A stretch of 64,000 nucleotides of DNA from IMG/VR virus record IMGVR_UViG_3300042321_002788, positions 1-64,000 of that record. The stretch is one strand, 5' to 3'. The stretch comes from a virus. The translations under genes were made by a program, and so were the position numbers. The notes below the pieces were generated by a model that saw only the letters and a list, made by a program, of their open reading frames with translations, did not search any database and was not told where the DNA came from. Positions 25,540 to 32,914 of the stretch are shown here, piece by piece. Numbering within the stretch: the stretch's first letter is position 1; each line of letters opens with the position of its first letter.

Positions 25540-25986
25540 TTACCTCGATAAAATTGCATAACCACTAAAGGGACTACTGAAAATAATTTGAGTAGTATTT
25601 AAAGAAAGGTTTTGTACAAAAGCTTCTATTTTTACTCCTCCTGAACTAAAAACTTGAGTCTGTGGCTCAAAGCCTAAATTATGAATAATTGTCCAGGTTG
25701 CAGATGCAGGCGATTGAGTATGCTTGTAAAAAGCACTTCCCTCTCCCGGTAGTCCAGGAGAACCCCGAACATCAACAGCAGAGCTAATTGAAGAAACTAG
25801 CCCAGACGGTCCAATATAACCACCCGTTGCTGGAGGAGTACCCGAACCTCCTACCCAATTAACTACCTGAAAAACCCGGCGATTACCATCAGTAACTAGG
25901 GACAAAACAGGCGACCATCCAGCACCTCCAAGAGTAGCCGAAACAATTACTTGCCTAGAACTTCCAGTTATTTCAATTGGCATCAA
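25540..25986 (-). CDS. Tail fibre-like protein
   Basis: A 148-residue Gly/Ser-rich protein ending with TWTIIHNLGFEPQTQVFSSGG, a motif (W-x-I-x-HNLG-x-P) that recurs in phage fibre tips. The start overlaps the stop of 25983-26534 by 4 bases. Probably an accessory fibre subunit. Confidence 0.65.
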   Translation of the reverse strand: MMPIEITGSSRQVIVSATLGGAGWSPVLSLVTDGNRRVFQVVNWVGGSGTPPATGGYIGPSGLVSSISSAVDVRGSPGLPGEGSAFYKHTQSPASATWTIIHNLGFEPQTQVFSSGGVKIEAFVQNLSLNTTQIIFSSPFSGYAILSR

Positions 25987-26534
25987 ACTTCCCCCCTAAC
26001 GACTACGGGAATTAAATCTAGTCCTAAAGGTTCAACAACGAGCCGATTAGCAATAGTTTTAGATGCCTCTAAGTCAGCTTGCCAGTAATCTCTTCCCACT
26101 TTTGGCTGTCCGATTTCTTTAAAAGAGACAGGAGTAACGTCCATCTCAGCAGTGATATTGCTATCGATAATTAAATGAAAATAAGTATAATTTTGATATT
26201 CAATTGGGTCTTCTCCCTCTTCATTAGCAGGTAAAATAAAATTGCCAAATTGCAACCCATCGATCCGACCGACTGCCATGCGATCTTCTCCAAATTGCTT
26301 TGCTACATAAAAATTAATGTTCCATGTAGTAAAATCTCCCTGAATAAAAAACTCCTCATCCCAAGTCGAACCCTTTTTAATCTCAATAACAATTTCACTG
26401 GCAATCGTAGGATACGATTGCCCTTTAAGAAAATAGTTACCAGTAAGGACTTTTTGAGCCATCGATGAGGTGCGTACTGTTTCTTGTATTATATCTTGAA
26501 TTTTCTTTTTTGAGATATAATAAAAAGTAATCAT
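25983..26534 (-). CDS. Unknown tail-operon protein
   Basis: A 183-residue protein, first gene of the minus-strand fibre operon. ATG at 26534 has AAGG 8 bases upstream; an internal Met at 26462 is the alternative start. The central region is beta-rich (EIVIEIKKGSTWDEEFFIQGDFTTWNINFYV, quoted in part), resembling baseplate or fibre-base proteins. No family is assigned. A hairpin lies in front of it. Confidence 0.55.
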   Translation of the reverse strand: MITFYYISKKKIQDIIQETVRTSSMAQKVLTGNYFLKGQSYPTIASEIVIEIKKGSTWDEEFFIQGDFTTWNINFYVAKQFGEDRMAVGRIDGLQFGNFILPANEEGEDPIEYQNYTYFHLIIDSNITAEMDVTPVSFKEIGQPKVGRDYWQADLEASKTIANRLVVEPLGLDLIPVVVRGEV

Positions 26535-26553
26535 ATTTATACCTTATACTACT

Positions 26554-26592
26554 GCGCTCTTTTATACCACCCAAGAGTGCGGTTATTTTTTT
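26554..26592 (+). terminator. Orphan hairpin with T-run
   Basis: An 8-bp stem (GCGCTCTT with AAGAGTGC, one G-T pair, 11-base loop) followed by GGTTATTTTTTT on the plus strand. No plus-strand gene lies between nrdB and this site. A second weaker hairpin with a run of eight T lies at about 26651-26678, 50 bases after TTGACA at 26596, so a short plus-strand RNA is possible. Alternatively it is a 5' leader structure of the minus-strand fibre operon. Confidence 0.4.
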
Positions 26593-26729
26593 GTCTTGAC
26601 AATTCTATTAAGACTGTGAGAGAATTTTTTTAGAAGATTGATATGGGTAGCCGCTCTCTCGTAGGGCGGTATTTTTTTTATTTATTTGTACTATATATAC
26701 TACAGATACTACGGAGCGATTGTTCTTTT

Positions 26730-27393
26730 GTAATTTGATTGTAGATAAGGTTATTAACAATCAAAACCTTTACAGGGTATAGGTTTTAGGCTTTGTTGAT
26801 AATGTTGATGCTCTATAGAGAGAAAAAAGATAAAGAAGATGTATAGCAAAGTCAGCAATAAAAGTGATTAAACGCAAAACTGGCTCCATTGACAAAAAGC
26901 TGTATTTTGGGCTAACTAGAGGATTTTAGAGGTGAGAAGTGGTTCATCGCTAATCTGTTCTTTTTGTATTTGATTGTAGATAAGGTTATCTACAATCAAA
27001 ATCCTTACCCCGACTAGGTTTTAGGCTTTGTAGATATTGTTGATGCTCTATAGAGAGAAAAAAATAAAGAAACCAAACAAGGTCAGCAATAAAAAGAAAC
27101 AGGCTCAACAGTAAAACAAAAAAAATACACACGGGGTAATTATTAACAATATCTACAAAGAAGTAAAAAAAGGATGAAAGCTATATATATTAACACTTTC
27201 ATCTTTTCTATCTTTGTAAATACCCTTATTTACAATCTATTTACAAACTAACAATCTAATTAATCGAGGTCAGCAATAAAAACATAAAAAATCCTGACAC
27301 GGGAATAAGGCTAACAACATCAACAAAGTCTAGAGCCTATATATATCAAGACTTCCATTGTTAATATCCTTATCTACAATCTAATTACAAACC
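26730..27393. repeat. Hairpin-repeat array 1 (four units, noncoding)
   Basis: No gene between 26535 and 27512. Four copies of an about 85-bp unit lie at 26730-26812, 26967-27048, 27138-27247 and 27311-27393. A unit reads (in one orientation) ATCAACAATATCAACAAAG, a short variable hairpin, GATTGTTAATAACC, then TTATCTACAATCT. The first two face opposite to the last two. The hairpin stem differs between units but stays paired, for example AAAACCT/AGGTTTT, GATGAAAG/CTTTCATC and AAGTCT/AGACTT. Between units lie TTTTTATTGCTGAC and CTCTCTATAGAG. A mirror-image array is at 40301-40764. TTATCTACA is one base from a DnaA box, so an origin is one option. Confidence 0.75.
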
Positions 27394-27400
27394 AACAAAC

Positions 27401-27429
27401 AAAAAACCCCTGTAGAGACTACAGGGGTT
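27401..27429 (-). terminator. Rho-independent terminator
   Basis: A perfect 11-bp stem (AACCCCTGTAG with CTACAGGGGTT, loop of 3) followed on the minus strand by TTTTTTGTTTG. It terminates transcription of the regulator-like gene (27967 to 27513) before the repeat array. Confidence 0.85.
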
Positions 27430-27512
27430 AGCTTTATCAGTTATGTACCAGTTATGGTGTCAATTTCTGTTTTTTATTTTAGCAGTAAACAACCTTGTTT
27501 ATTGATTTTCCC

Positions 27513-27725
27513 CTAATATCTCCCCATTAACTCGATTTGTTCCTCTAGAGTAGAGTTCTCGCTCTCAAGCTTTTTAATTTGGTCTTTTAAGCCGAGGATT
27601 TCATCGATATAGCCAACTTCTCGATAATCCAATTCGTCGATTTTGGCAGTCAATTTAGAAGGAATAAGCGAACGCCCAACTGCATTACTTTTAGGGCTAG
27701 TTCGTGATTGTCTTTGATTAACCAC
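27513..27725 (-). pseudogene. Coiled-coil tail of the regulator-like gene, other frame
   Basis: A 70-codon frame overlapping the end of 27650-27967 in another register. From residue 20 it reads LIPSKLTAKIDELDYREVGYIDEI, then a coiled coil (LKDQIKKLESENSTLEEQIEL). The intact paralog at 39548-40252 has LGVRLFLHTLAG followed by a coiled coil at the same place. So this is most simply the 3' end of the same gene after a one-base frame change near 27655, not an independent gene. Its own ATG at 27725 lies inside the upstream coding region. Programmed frameshifting cannot be excluded. Confidence 0.55.
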
Positions 27726-27967
27726 TGACAGATTAAATTTTCTGGTATCAACGCAACACCTTGTAACCCGCCTGCTGTCTCGATTTGAGCTTGATCAAGA
27801 CCCTTTTCACGCAAACCACTCATGGTCAAACGGCGAGAAATAGTCGAAGGTATTTTCCCCGACATCCGGGCATATCCACTAATTGAGGCAAAGCTCTCAC
27901 CAGTCTCGGTATTAATAATTAATTCAATACCATCGTGATCGAAACGTTGTAAACTAGAATTAGCCAT
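27650..27967 (-). CDS. Cyanobacterial phage-regulator-like protein, truncated
   Basis: A 105-residue protein closely related to 39548-40252: both start LQRFDHDGIELII, then TGESFASI-x-GYARM-x-GK and GLQGV-x-LIPE-x-LI-x-W. FASI-GYARMSGK followed by a helix suggests a helix-turn-helix-like reader; similar proteins are scattered in cyanobacteria and their phages, with antirepressor-like organisation, but the function is not established. The frame ends early at LGVRLFLLN, and the missing coiled-coil part continues in another frame (27513-27725). A conserved hairpin precedes it at 27986-28001. Confidence 0.6.
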   Translation of the reverse strand: MANSSLQRFDHDGIELIINTETGESFASISGYARMSGKIPSTISRRLTMSGLREKGLDQAQIETAGGLQGVALIPENLICQWLIKDNHELALKVMQLGVRLFLLN

Positions 27968-27985
27968 GATTTATTGTGGTTAGTC

Positions 27986-28001
27986 CCCCGTTAACGCGGG
28001 G
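27986..28001 (-). promoter_or_regulatory. Leader hairpin shared with the 39.5 kb paralog
   Basis: CCCCG and CGGGG pair around a 6-base loop, 18 bases before the start codon at 27967. The paralogous gene has CCCTCG and CGAGGG around the loop TTGACG at 39498-39515, with matching flanks (AATATGCCC before, GGACTAACCA after). The stem bases differ but still pair, which argues for a functional RNA or operator structure. Confidence 0.6.
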
Positions 28002-28029
28002 CATACCAATATTATACCGTATTTAAAAT

Positions 28030-28269
28030 ATGCCTGACAAATTTGACGGGTGTGGTGGGTATTCAGCAAAAATTGACCGATTACCGGGTATTCCTCCTGA
28101 TTTCAAGTCGAATGTCGTCAAACCACCACAATCTAGGGTTATTGTTTTACTGAAAACCAGAGAGATCAGAGAAATCCCCGATGATCAGCTAGAGTCTTTC
28201 CTTGAGGAAAACCAAAATTTAATTCAAGATCGACAATCACCCAGAAAAAGACCGATTAGAAAACTTTAA
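28030..28269 (+). CDS. Small unknown protein
   Basis: A 79-residue protein, with an N-terminal CGGYSAKIDRLPGIPPDF segment and a charged C-terminus rich in Arg/Lys (SPRKRPIRKL). Divergent from the regulator-like gene at 27967 (about 60 bases apart) and five bases upstream of the PadR-like gene, with which it is probably co-transcribed. No family is recognised. Confidence 0.5.
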   Translation: MPDKFDGCGGYSAKIDRLPGIPPDFKSNVVKPPQSRVIVLLKTREIREIPDDQLESFLEENQNLIQDRQSPRKRPIRKL

Positions 28270-28273
28270 AGCA

Positions 28274-28567
28274 ATGACAAACAAAGAAATCCTTGTTTTG
28301 CAGACTCTTTACAATAAAGAATTGTCAGGATTGCAGATAATTGAATCTATAGCTAATACTAAAGGTAGAAGCCTTGATATTGGCTCGTTTTACCCTGTAT
28401 TTCAGAAATTAGAGGAAAAAGGACTCATTAAATCTCGATGGGGAACCGAGCGATCTAACGATAGAGCCGGTGCTAGAAAAAGATACTATCGACTTACCCA
28501 ATCAGGAGAAAAATCCCTTGCTGATATTCAAGGATTTGATAATTCTCTTAATTGGAATTTTACTTGA
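28274..28567 (+). CDS. PadR-like transcription regulator
   Basis: A 97-residue winged-helix protein. SGLQIIESI ... SFYPVFQKLEEKGLIKSRWG, then RKRYYRLTQSGEKSL is the PadR pattern: helix-turn-helix, recognition helix and the beta wing with K-R-Y-Y-x-LT-x-x-G. The DNA-binding part is complete; the C-terminal dimerisation helix of larger PadR proteins is absent, as in short PadR-s1 types. Probably represses a promoter nearby; the divergent regulator module at 27.9 kb is a candidate. Confidence 0.8.
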   Translation: MTNKEILVLQTLYNKELSGLQIIESIANTKGRSLDIGSFYPVFQKLEEKGLIKSRWGTERSNDRAGARKRYYRLTQSGEKSLADIQGFDNSLNWNFT

Positions 28568-28571
28568 TTAA

Positions 28572-28644
28572 TGTGGGGTCTAGGAGTCGAACCTAGTGTT
28601 TTAGGCTTATGAGGCCTATGTGTAAGCCATTTCACTCACCCCGC
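28572..28644 (-). tRNA. tRNA with anticodon CAT (Met or Ile2)
   Basis: The minus strand folds as a 73-base tRNA: acceptor GCGGGGT with ACCCCAC (one C-A mismatch at pair 2), D arm GTG/CAC with loop AAATGGCTTA, anticodon stem TAGGC/GCCTA with loop CTCATAA, and T arm CTAGG/CCTAG with TTCGACT. No CCA is encoded, as in cyanobacteria. CAT reads Met, or AUA if the C is modified to lysidine; the sequence alone cannot separate these. Confidence 0.85.
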
Positions 28645-28674
28645 TTTTATATTAGCGCATCAAAAAACAGAATG

Positions 28675-29343
28675 TCAAGTGTATTGTACTGATAAGTTTA
28701 CTGTTTTTTGTTCCCGACCTAAACCAACCAAATAACCAACTATTTGGTTATTAAAGACTTGACTGTTTCTAACTACAATACAGCCCGCGCTTCCAGGTAC
28801 ATTAGCGTCTCGATGTAATCCAAGTTCTGATCGAGAAAACCCTGATCCTTTGTAAGGATCAGGCGTAATATGAAAAAACATCCCCTCAACACCTTTTGTA
28901 TTTAACCAATACCCCTTAGTATTGATTTGCCAATGATTTCCTTCTGGTATTTGTCCCTTGCCTACAATTTTTTCGGCACCTCGGTATTGATACCCAATTG
29001 AGCCACTGGTAGCCACTACTTCAATTGCTTTATCATTTCCTCGATAAAATTGCAAAATTCCTTCAATCAACTTAGGAGATCGACTTACAGGAAACTTAAA
29101 AACGGCTGTCACGGGTAAGGTATTAGGTAAATCAGATAAATCCCAATGCGGCTTGAATATCCACCAATCACCTGCGCTGTAGCTAAGTTTTACTTGAATG
29201 TGCAATCCATATTCAGATAAAACTTTATCTACAGGATAATTTCGATTTTTTTCTACAAAAATTAACTGATCTTCTTTCAAATCAGACACTTGCTCTGGAG
29301 TTTTTTTCAGATAAGTGTTAAATATTGCTGTAATTTGCTTCAT
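28675..29343 (-). CDS. YkuD-like L,D-transpeptidase or lysin
   Basis: A 222-residue protein. Residues 8-70 (TYLKKTPEQVS ... DWWIFKPHW) are the same wall-binding module as in the GH19 endolysin. Residues 90-215 resemble YkuD enzymes: GLHRDANVPGSAGCIV has His177 and catalytic Cys188 in an H-x8-G-S-x-G-C order, as in the H..SHGC motif. YkuD proteins form or cut L,D-peptide bonds in peptidoglycan. It may be a second endolysin or act early in cell-wall exclusion or entry. It is on the minus strand, far from the lysis cassette, with a Xre regulator gene upstream. Confidence 0.65.
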   Translation of the reverse strand: MKQITAIFNTYLKKTPEQVSDLKEDQLIFVEKNRNYPVDKVLSEYGLHIQVKLSYSAGDWWIFKPHWDLSDLPNTLPVTAVFKFPVSRSPKLIEGILQFYRGNDKAIEVVATSGSIGYQYRGAEKIVGKGQIPEGNHWQINTKGYWLNTKGVEGMFFHITPDPYKGSGFSRSELGLHRDANVPGSAGCIVVRNSQVFNNQIVGYLVGLGREQKTVNLSVQYT

Positions 29344-29378
29344 TTGTCCTAGCCTACATTTTCCTTAATTCTAGCTTT

Positions 29379-29582
29379 TCAATCAATCCAATAGACAATT
29401 TCGTTAGGCTGTATCTCGTACCTATCACAGATTGTTTCTAAGACAGTGATAGATGGTAAGTGATTAGGATTCCGAGATAGCTTGTATCCCGTGGACATCG
29501 CAATCCCTGTTTGCTGAATGAATTTATAGACTGTGATGCCTCTAGATTCTGTAAATTCCTTGACTCTGTTTTTTAGTACCAT
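29379..29582 (-). CDS. Xre/Cro-type repressor
   Basis: A 67-residue helix-turn-helix protein (VYKFIQQTGIAMSTGYKLSRNPNHLPSITVLETIC, quoted in part). Only the DNA-binding domain is present, as in Cro-like proteins. The gene is divergent from 29746 with a strong plus-strand promoter between them at 29635, the arrangement of a genetic switch. The YkuD gene lies downstream in the same direction. Confidence 0.8.
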   Translation of the reverse strand: MVLKNRVKEFTESRGITVYKFIQQTGIAMSTGYKLSRNPNHLPSITVLETICDRYEIQPNEIVYWID

Positions 29583-29634
29583 TGTATTAGTTTTGTGTCT
29601 CTATAATTTATTATAACTTTTTTTGGAATAATGC

Positions 29635-29664
29635 TTGACAATATTACTGACTTTACGGTAATAT
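29635..29664 (+). promoter_or_regulatory. Promoter between divergent Xre gene and 29746
   Basis: TTGACA at 29635-29640, an 18-base spacer, and TAATAT at 29659-29664. It points away from the Xre gene towards the 30-33 kb genes. TTACGGTAA, a short palindrome, lies directly at the -10 side and could be part of an operator. Confidence 0.65.
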
Positions 29665-29745
29665 ACAGATATAGAGAAAGACGACCACTCCCAACTCCAA
29701 ATTAGTGTGATCGCCTTTCCGTCAACCCTTATCAGGTCAAAAGCC

Positions 29746-30183
29746 ATGTTAGCATCCAATTCTCTTTCTGTCAAATCTAATTGCGTCCCCGTTATGTCTG
29801 GCAATTTCACTATGATTGCCAGAGGTCAAAAGCACCAGGTTTCTCTTAAAGTGTGGGGAGAAGGACGGATTACCACTCTCCGAGTTATTTGTCAGCAAAC
29901 TGGTAAAGAATGGTTTTTCGATACCTTTAATGGCAAGTTAAGCCGTGGTTTCAGTCCTGACGGAAAACTCCCCAACTGCGAATTACCTGAGATTAAATTT
30001 CAACCCGTCAAAAAATCTTTTGTTATTTCCCCTACGATGGGATTCGTGGATTGCGGAGGGCGTTGCTACGAGATTCCTAGTAATGAATCTACAGACGATT
30101 TTATTTATGATGATACTGAGCCGTCGGATTTAAGTCGGTACAGCGAACCAACGACCGACCCGACGACATGGCAAGAGTTTTAA
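29746..30183 (+). CDS. Unknown protein, first gene after the Xre switch
   Basis: A 145-residue protein. ATG 29746 is chosen over a GTG at 29707, as AGGTCAAAAGCC gives a modest ribosome binding site. The middle is beta-rich (KVWGEGRITTLRVICQQTGKEWFFDTFNGKLS, quoted in part) and the C-terminus is acidic and Thr-rich (TEPTTDPTTW-like). Position after a repressor-controlled promoter suggests an early gene. No family is recognised. Confidence 0.5.
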   Translation: MLASNSLSVKSNCVPVMSGNFTMIARGQKHQVSLKVWGEGRITTLRVICQQTGKEWFFDTFNGKLSRGFSPDGKLPNCELPEIKFQPVKKSFVISPTMGFVDCGGRCYEIPSNESTDDFIYDDTEPSDLSRYSEPTTDPTTWQEF

Positions 30184-30189
30184 TATACC

Positions 30190-30208
30190 AGTTATCAGTT
30201 GTCAGCTA
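30190..30208. repeat. AGTTATC heptamer repeat (and list of others)
   Basis: CAGTTATCAGTTGTCAG precedes the ribosome binding site of 30235. Runs of the same heptamer, usually two to four tandem copies, also lie at about 30499-30530, 31424-31450, 31944-31971, 38301-38332 (opposite strand), 43853-43870, 44109-44133, 46069-46085, 46826-46840 and 47090-47105. Nearly all sit in the gap directly before a start codon. Short tandem heptamers of this kind are common between genes of cyanobacteria. Confidence 0.75.
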
Positions 30209-30234
30209 ACAATTATTTAGGAGTCAAAAAAAAA

Positions 30235-30486
30235 ATGAAGGGTATTCGCATTGAAGGTTTTTCTCCGAGGTCAGGCGACAAAATTGCTGTTATTGTCAGT
30301 ACGAAATACATACTATGTGTTTTAGATACTTACGAGAATTTATTACCTTGTCCGCAAATTGAAAACACTAAACAATATTGTGTAATATTCGACGATCCAA
30401 TTGCATCATATTCAGTCATTACAACACTTGAATTATCGCCGGGACTAAAAGACTTGCTGCAAGAATGGTTTTCGGGTAGTTTGTGA
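30235..30486 (+). CDS. Unknown protein (83 aa)
   Basis: An 83-residue protein starting at the ATG that follows TTAGGAGTC, a strong ribosome binding site. Beta strands at the N-terminus (KGIRIEGFSPRSGDKIAVIVSTKY, quoted in part) and a short C-terminal helix. Heptamer repeats lie before and after it. No family is recognised. Confidence 0.55.
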   Translation: MKGIRIEGFSPRSGDKIAVIVSTKYILCVLDTYENLLPCPQIENTKQYCVIFDDPIASYSVITTLELSPGLKDLLQEWFSGSL

Positions 30487-30555
30487 TTAATAAATTAGTC
30501 ATCAGTTATCAGTTGTCAGTTATCAGTAAACAGCAACCTATTAAGAGTAAAAACC

Positions 30556-30939
30556 ATGACTATTATCAACGCTACCCCCCACAACATCACCATATTAAAC
30601 AAAGCTGGCATCACCCAAGATGAAAAAAAACAGTTTCTGGGAAACAAAGAGGCGATTGTGGTTCTCAAGGAAATCCCAGCATCCGGGATTCTCCCGCGGG
30701 TCAAAATGTCCAACGAACCCGCAGAACCCATTGACGGTATCCCAGTAGAAACCGTTATCTACGGGGAGATCGAGGGACTCCCTAAGTATCAGGAGGAGGT
30801 GTACTATATTGTCTCAGGATTAGTGGCGGCGGCCGCTAGCAGACAAGGACGGACGGACTGCCTTGCCCCTGGTGCAATCGTCCGGGATGAGTCTAACCCC
30901 TCGAACGTTCTAGGGTTCTTGTTCTTGCAAAAGCCCTAG
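30556..30939 (+). CDS. Unknown phage protein, NATPHNITI type
   Basis: A 127-residue protein reading TIINATPHNITILNKAG, then PASGILPRVKMS and an Ala-rich LVAAAASRQGRTDCLAPG. Small proteins with this N-terminus (N-x-TPH-x-I-x-I) and an LPR motif are common in phages and bacteria with no known role. It is G+C-richer than its neighbours towards the 3' end, suggesting transfer. Heptamer repeats lie directly upstream. Confidence 0.6.
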   Translation: MTIINATPHNITILNKAGITQDEKKQFLGNKEAIVVLKEIPASGILPRVKMSNEPAEPIDGIPVETVIYGEIEGLPKYQEEVYYIVSGLVAAAASRQGRTDCLAPGAIVRDESNPSNVLGFLFLQKP

Positions 30940-31070
30940 CCGATCCGAAACGGGAACCTTTCCCGTATGCCTAGCGGCTCAATTCTAGGCACTGATGAGG
31001 ATAGAAAGAGTTACGGCTATCCTAAAATGGGAGGTGCAATTCCTCTCTCTACAAACCGATATATTTGAAC

Positions 31071-31343
31071 ATGAACATGAACGAGGAATCTAGAAAAATA
31101 CTAGGAACAATTGCAAGGCTAGAGAACGTATCGTATCTTTTGATTGCTATCTTAATCGGAATGGTAGTGTTTGGCGTAGGTCAAACACTCCACAAAGCTA
31201 ATCACTACCTTGCATCACAAGGACACGAAAACCCAAAAGTACTATTGCTTCCATCTTGGAGGTGTGGAACATTTACCGAATTGAATTTCCGTCAGAACGA
31301 CGGAAATAGAGGATATTTGTGTGTAAAACAGATAAAGAGGTAG
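31071..31343 (+). CDS. Small single-pass membrane protein
   Basis: A 90-residue protein; start at ATG 31071 or 31077. A membrane segment (SYLLIAILIGMVVFGVGQTL) is at residues 20-41. The C-terminal part has two Cys (WRCGTFTE ... GYLCVKQ) and could be periplasmic. No family is recognised. Confidence 0.55.
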   Translation: MNMNEESRKILGTIARLENVSYLLIAILIGMVVFGVGQTLHKANHYLASQGHENPKVLLLPSWRCGTFTELNFRQNDGNRGYLCVKQIKR

Positions 31344-31472
31344 GTTGTCCAATCAGTACTCAACGAAGTGAAACCTAATAAGATGATGCTGTAGCAAATG
31401 CAGATTGGCGCATAAAAGATTAAGGTTATCAGTTATCAGTTATCAGTAAACAAATTATTTAGGAGTAAAACA

Positions 31473-31937
31473 ATGACAATGATGGATATAGGACAATTCC
31501 CTAAGATTAACTCAGCCCCGCAAGAGTTCAAGTTAAACTGGTACAAAACAAAGTTAATTTATCCTTTTAAATACTCAGAAGGAGTTCATTATTTTATTCA
31601 AAAGGATCAAAAATGGATAATCGACGAAATTGCTAAATGGGTAAAGGAAAGAAAACATCGCAAAGAAGATTATCCTTTAATTATTGACTGGAGACTAAAA
31701 ATAAGTTCAAATTCAGATCATTTTGCTACACTAACCTGCGAAAATCGCCAAAATGCCGACTTTAAGTTTGCCTTTTTTGCATTTTTCCCAAATACTGATA
31801 TTGAGTTATTCTACGATGGTAATCCCATAGACGAAGTAAGCTTTTGTTTGTTTGATATAGCCGGTTCTAAACCGGAATTAATGCTTGAAGAAGAATGGAT
31901 GTATTTACGCAGTATTGCATCAAGATTATTTACTTAG
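31473..31937 (+). CDS. Unknown protein (154 aa)
   Basis: A 154-residue protein with a strong TAGGAGT ribosome binding site and heptamer repeats 25 bases upstream. Mixed helical/beta (WIIDEIAKWVKERKHRKEDYPLIIDWRL, quoted in part). Phe-rich centre (FKFAFFAFFPN). No family is recognised. Confidence 0.55.
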   Translation: MTMMDIGQFPKINSAPQEFKLNWYKTKLIYPFKYSEGVHYFIQKDQKWIIDEIAKWVKERKHRKEDYPLIIDWRLKISSNSDHFATLTCENRQNADFKFAFFAFFPNTDIELFYDGNPIDEVSFCLFDIAGSKPELMLEEEWMYLRSIASRLFT

Positions 31938-31993
31938 TTTCGATCAGTTATCAGTTATCAGTCATCAGTCAATAACCATCAACCAAATAAAAA

Positions 31994-32545
31994 ATGAAAC
32001 CTTTACATAAATTAGGCAAATATCACAATCTAGACAAGCTAAACAAGATAGTAGAATTGAGCAGTTCTACTACCTTTTCTGCAAGAGCAAAACACAATTG
32101 GGTTAACAATCCTTTTTCAGAGTTGTTTGATCCTTATTCTCTATGGTGGACATTGGGGTTAGAATGGCACACTGACGACATTGATGAAGATAAAAAATAT
32201 TCAATTATTTTAGTTGTTGAGAGTGACAACTATAAATTATACGCTTCTACAGTAAACAATAATACTTTAGAAAAACTCCTGAAAGATTATACTCCCTTTA
32301 AAAGTATGGATGATCAAATAAACTCTTTATTAGTCCAAAGAAAAGATACTCAAAAATTAGTCTTAAAAACGGGAGATATTTTACTACTGGACATATCCTG
32401 CTACCATAAGCTGGAAAACACAAAAAAAACAGAAGACCCTTTTATTTTTATTACCTTAGATATTGATTTTATTCCAAGAGGCAAGGAAGCAGTCAAGGTT
32501 GTCAATTATTTTGTTCACGATTTTTTTGTAATCAATGAGGAGTAA
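31994..32545 (+). CDS. Possible 2-oxoglutarate/Fe(II) oxygenase-like protein
   Basis: A 183-residue protein. GLEWHTDDIDEDKKYSIILVV, then LKTGDILLLDISCYHKLE has an H-x-D near the centre and a His about 90 residues later after a GDILLLD strand, the layout of the iron ligands in small 2-oxoglutarate dioxygenases. The basic residue expected after the last His is only loosely placed (IPRGKE). So the fold is plausible and the activity is unproven. It ends where the LuxR-like gene begins: GAGGAG in its last codons is that gene's ribosome binding site. Confidence 0.45.
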   Translation: MKPLHKLGKYHNLDKLNKIVELSSSTTFSARAKHNWVNNPFSELFDPYSLWWTLGLEWHTDDIDEDKKYSIILVVESDNYKLYASTVNNNTLEKLLKDYTPFKSMDDQINSLLVQRKDTQKLVLKTGDILLLDISCYHKLENTKKTEDPFIFITLDIDFIPRGKEAVKVVNYFVHDFFVINEE

Positions 32546-32549
32546 AACA

Positions 32550-32900
32550 ATGGGAGAAGAAATTGAAGAATGTATGTCTCCAAGCCAGCATCATTTTTGG
32601 CTTTGCTGGTATCAATTATCTCTTTTAGAGAAAAAAATCTGTTTTTATTTTCTTTGTGGGTTTGATAACAAAGAAATTGCTAAAAAACTTTTACTAAAAA
32701 CTGAAATAGTAAATGATTGTACGACGGCAATTTTAAAAAAATTTAATATTTCGACTCAACCTAAGTTTATGTTCTTTTTCTATCAGCATACGGGATGGGA
32801 TATAGCCAAAGACATGATTGACGATGACGAAAAAGAACAATGCGCTTTATGGGGTGTTCAAAAATGTCTAATTCCGGCTGAAATATGGAAAAATATGTAG
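32550..32900 (+). CDS. LuxR-type helix-turn-helix protein
   Basis: A 116-residue protein. LSLLEKKICFYFLCGFDNKEIAKKLLL, then TAILKKFNIST follows the LuxR/GerE helix-turn-helix (LT-x-RE, G-x-x-N-EIA-x-x-L, KL-x-V). No receiver domain is attached. ATG 32550 is preferred, with AGGAGT directly upstream. The C-terminus (TGWDIAKDMIDDDEKEQ) is acidic. Probably a phage transcription factor. Confidence 0.65.
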   Translation: MGEEIEECMSPSQHHFWLCWYQLSLLEKKICFYFLCGFDNKEIAKKLLLKTEIVNDCTTAILKKFNISTQPKFMFFFYQHTGWDIAKDMIDDDEKEQCALWGVQKCLIPAEIWKNM

Positions 32901-32914
32901 TTTAACGAAAATCT

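Noticed and set aside
28572-28644. tRNA as a prophage attachment site
   Set aside because: No integrase gene and no partial repeat of the tRNA 3' end were seen elsewhere in the window.
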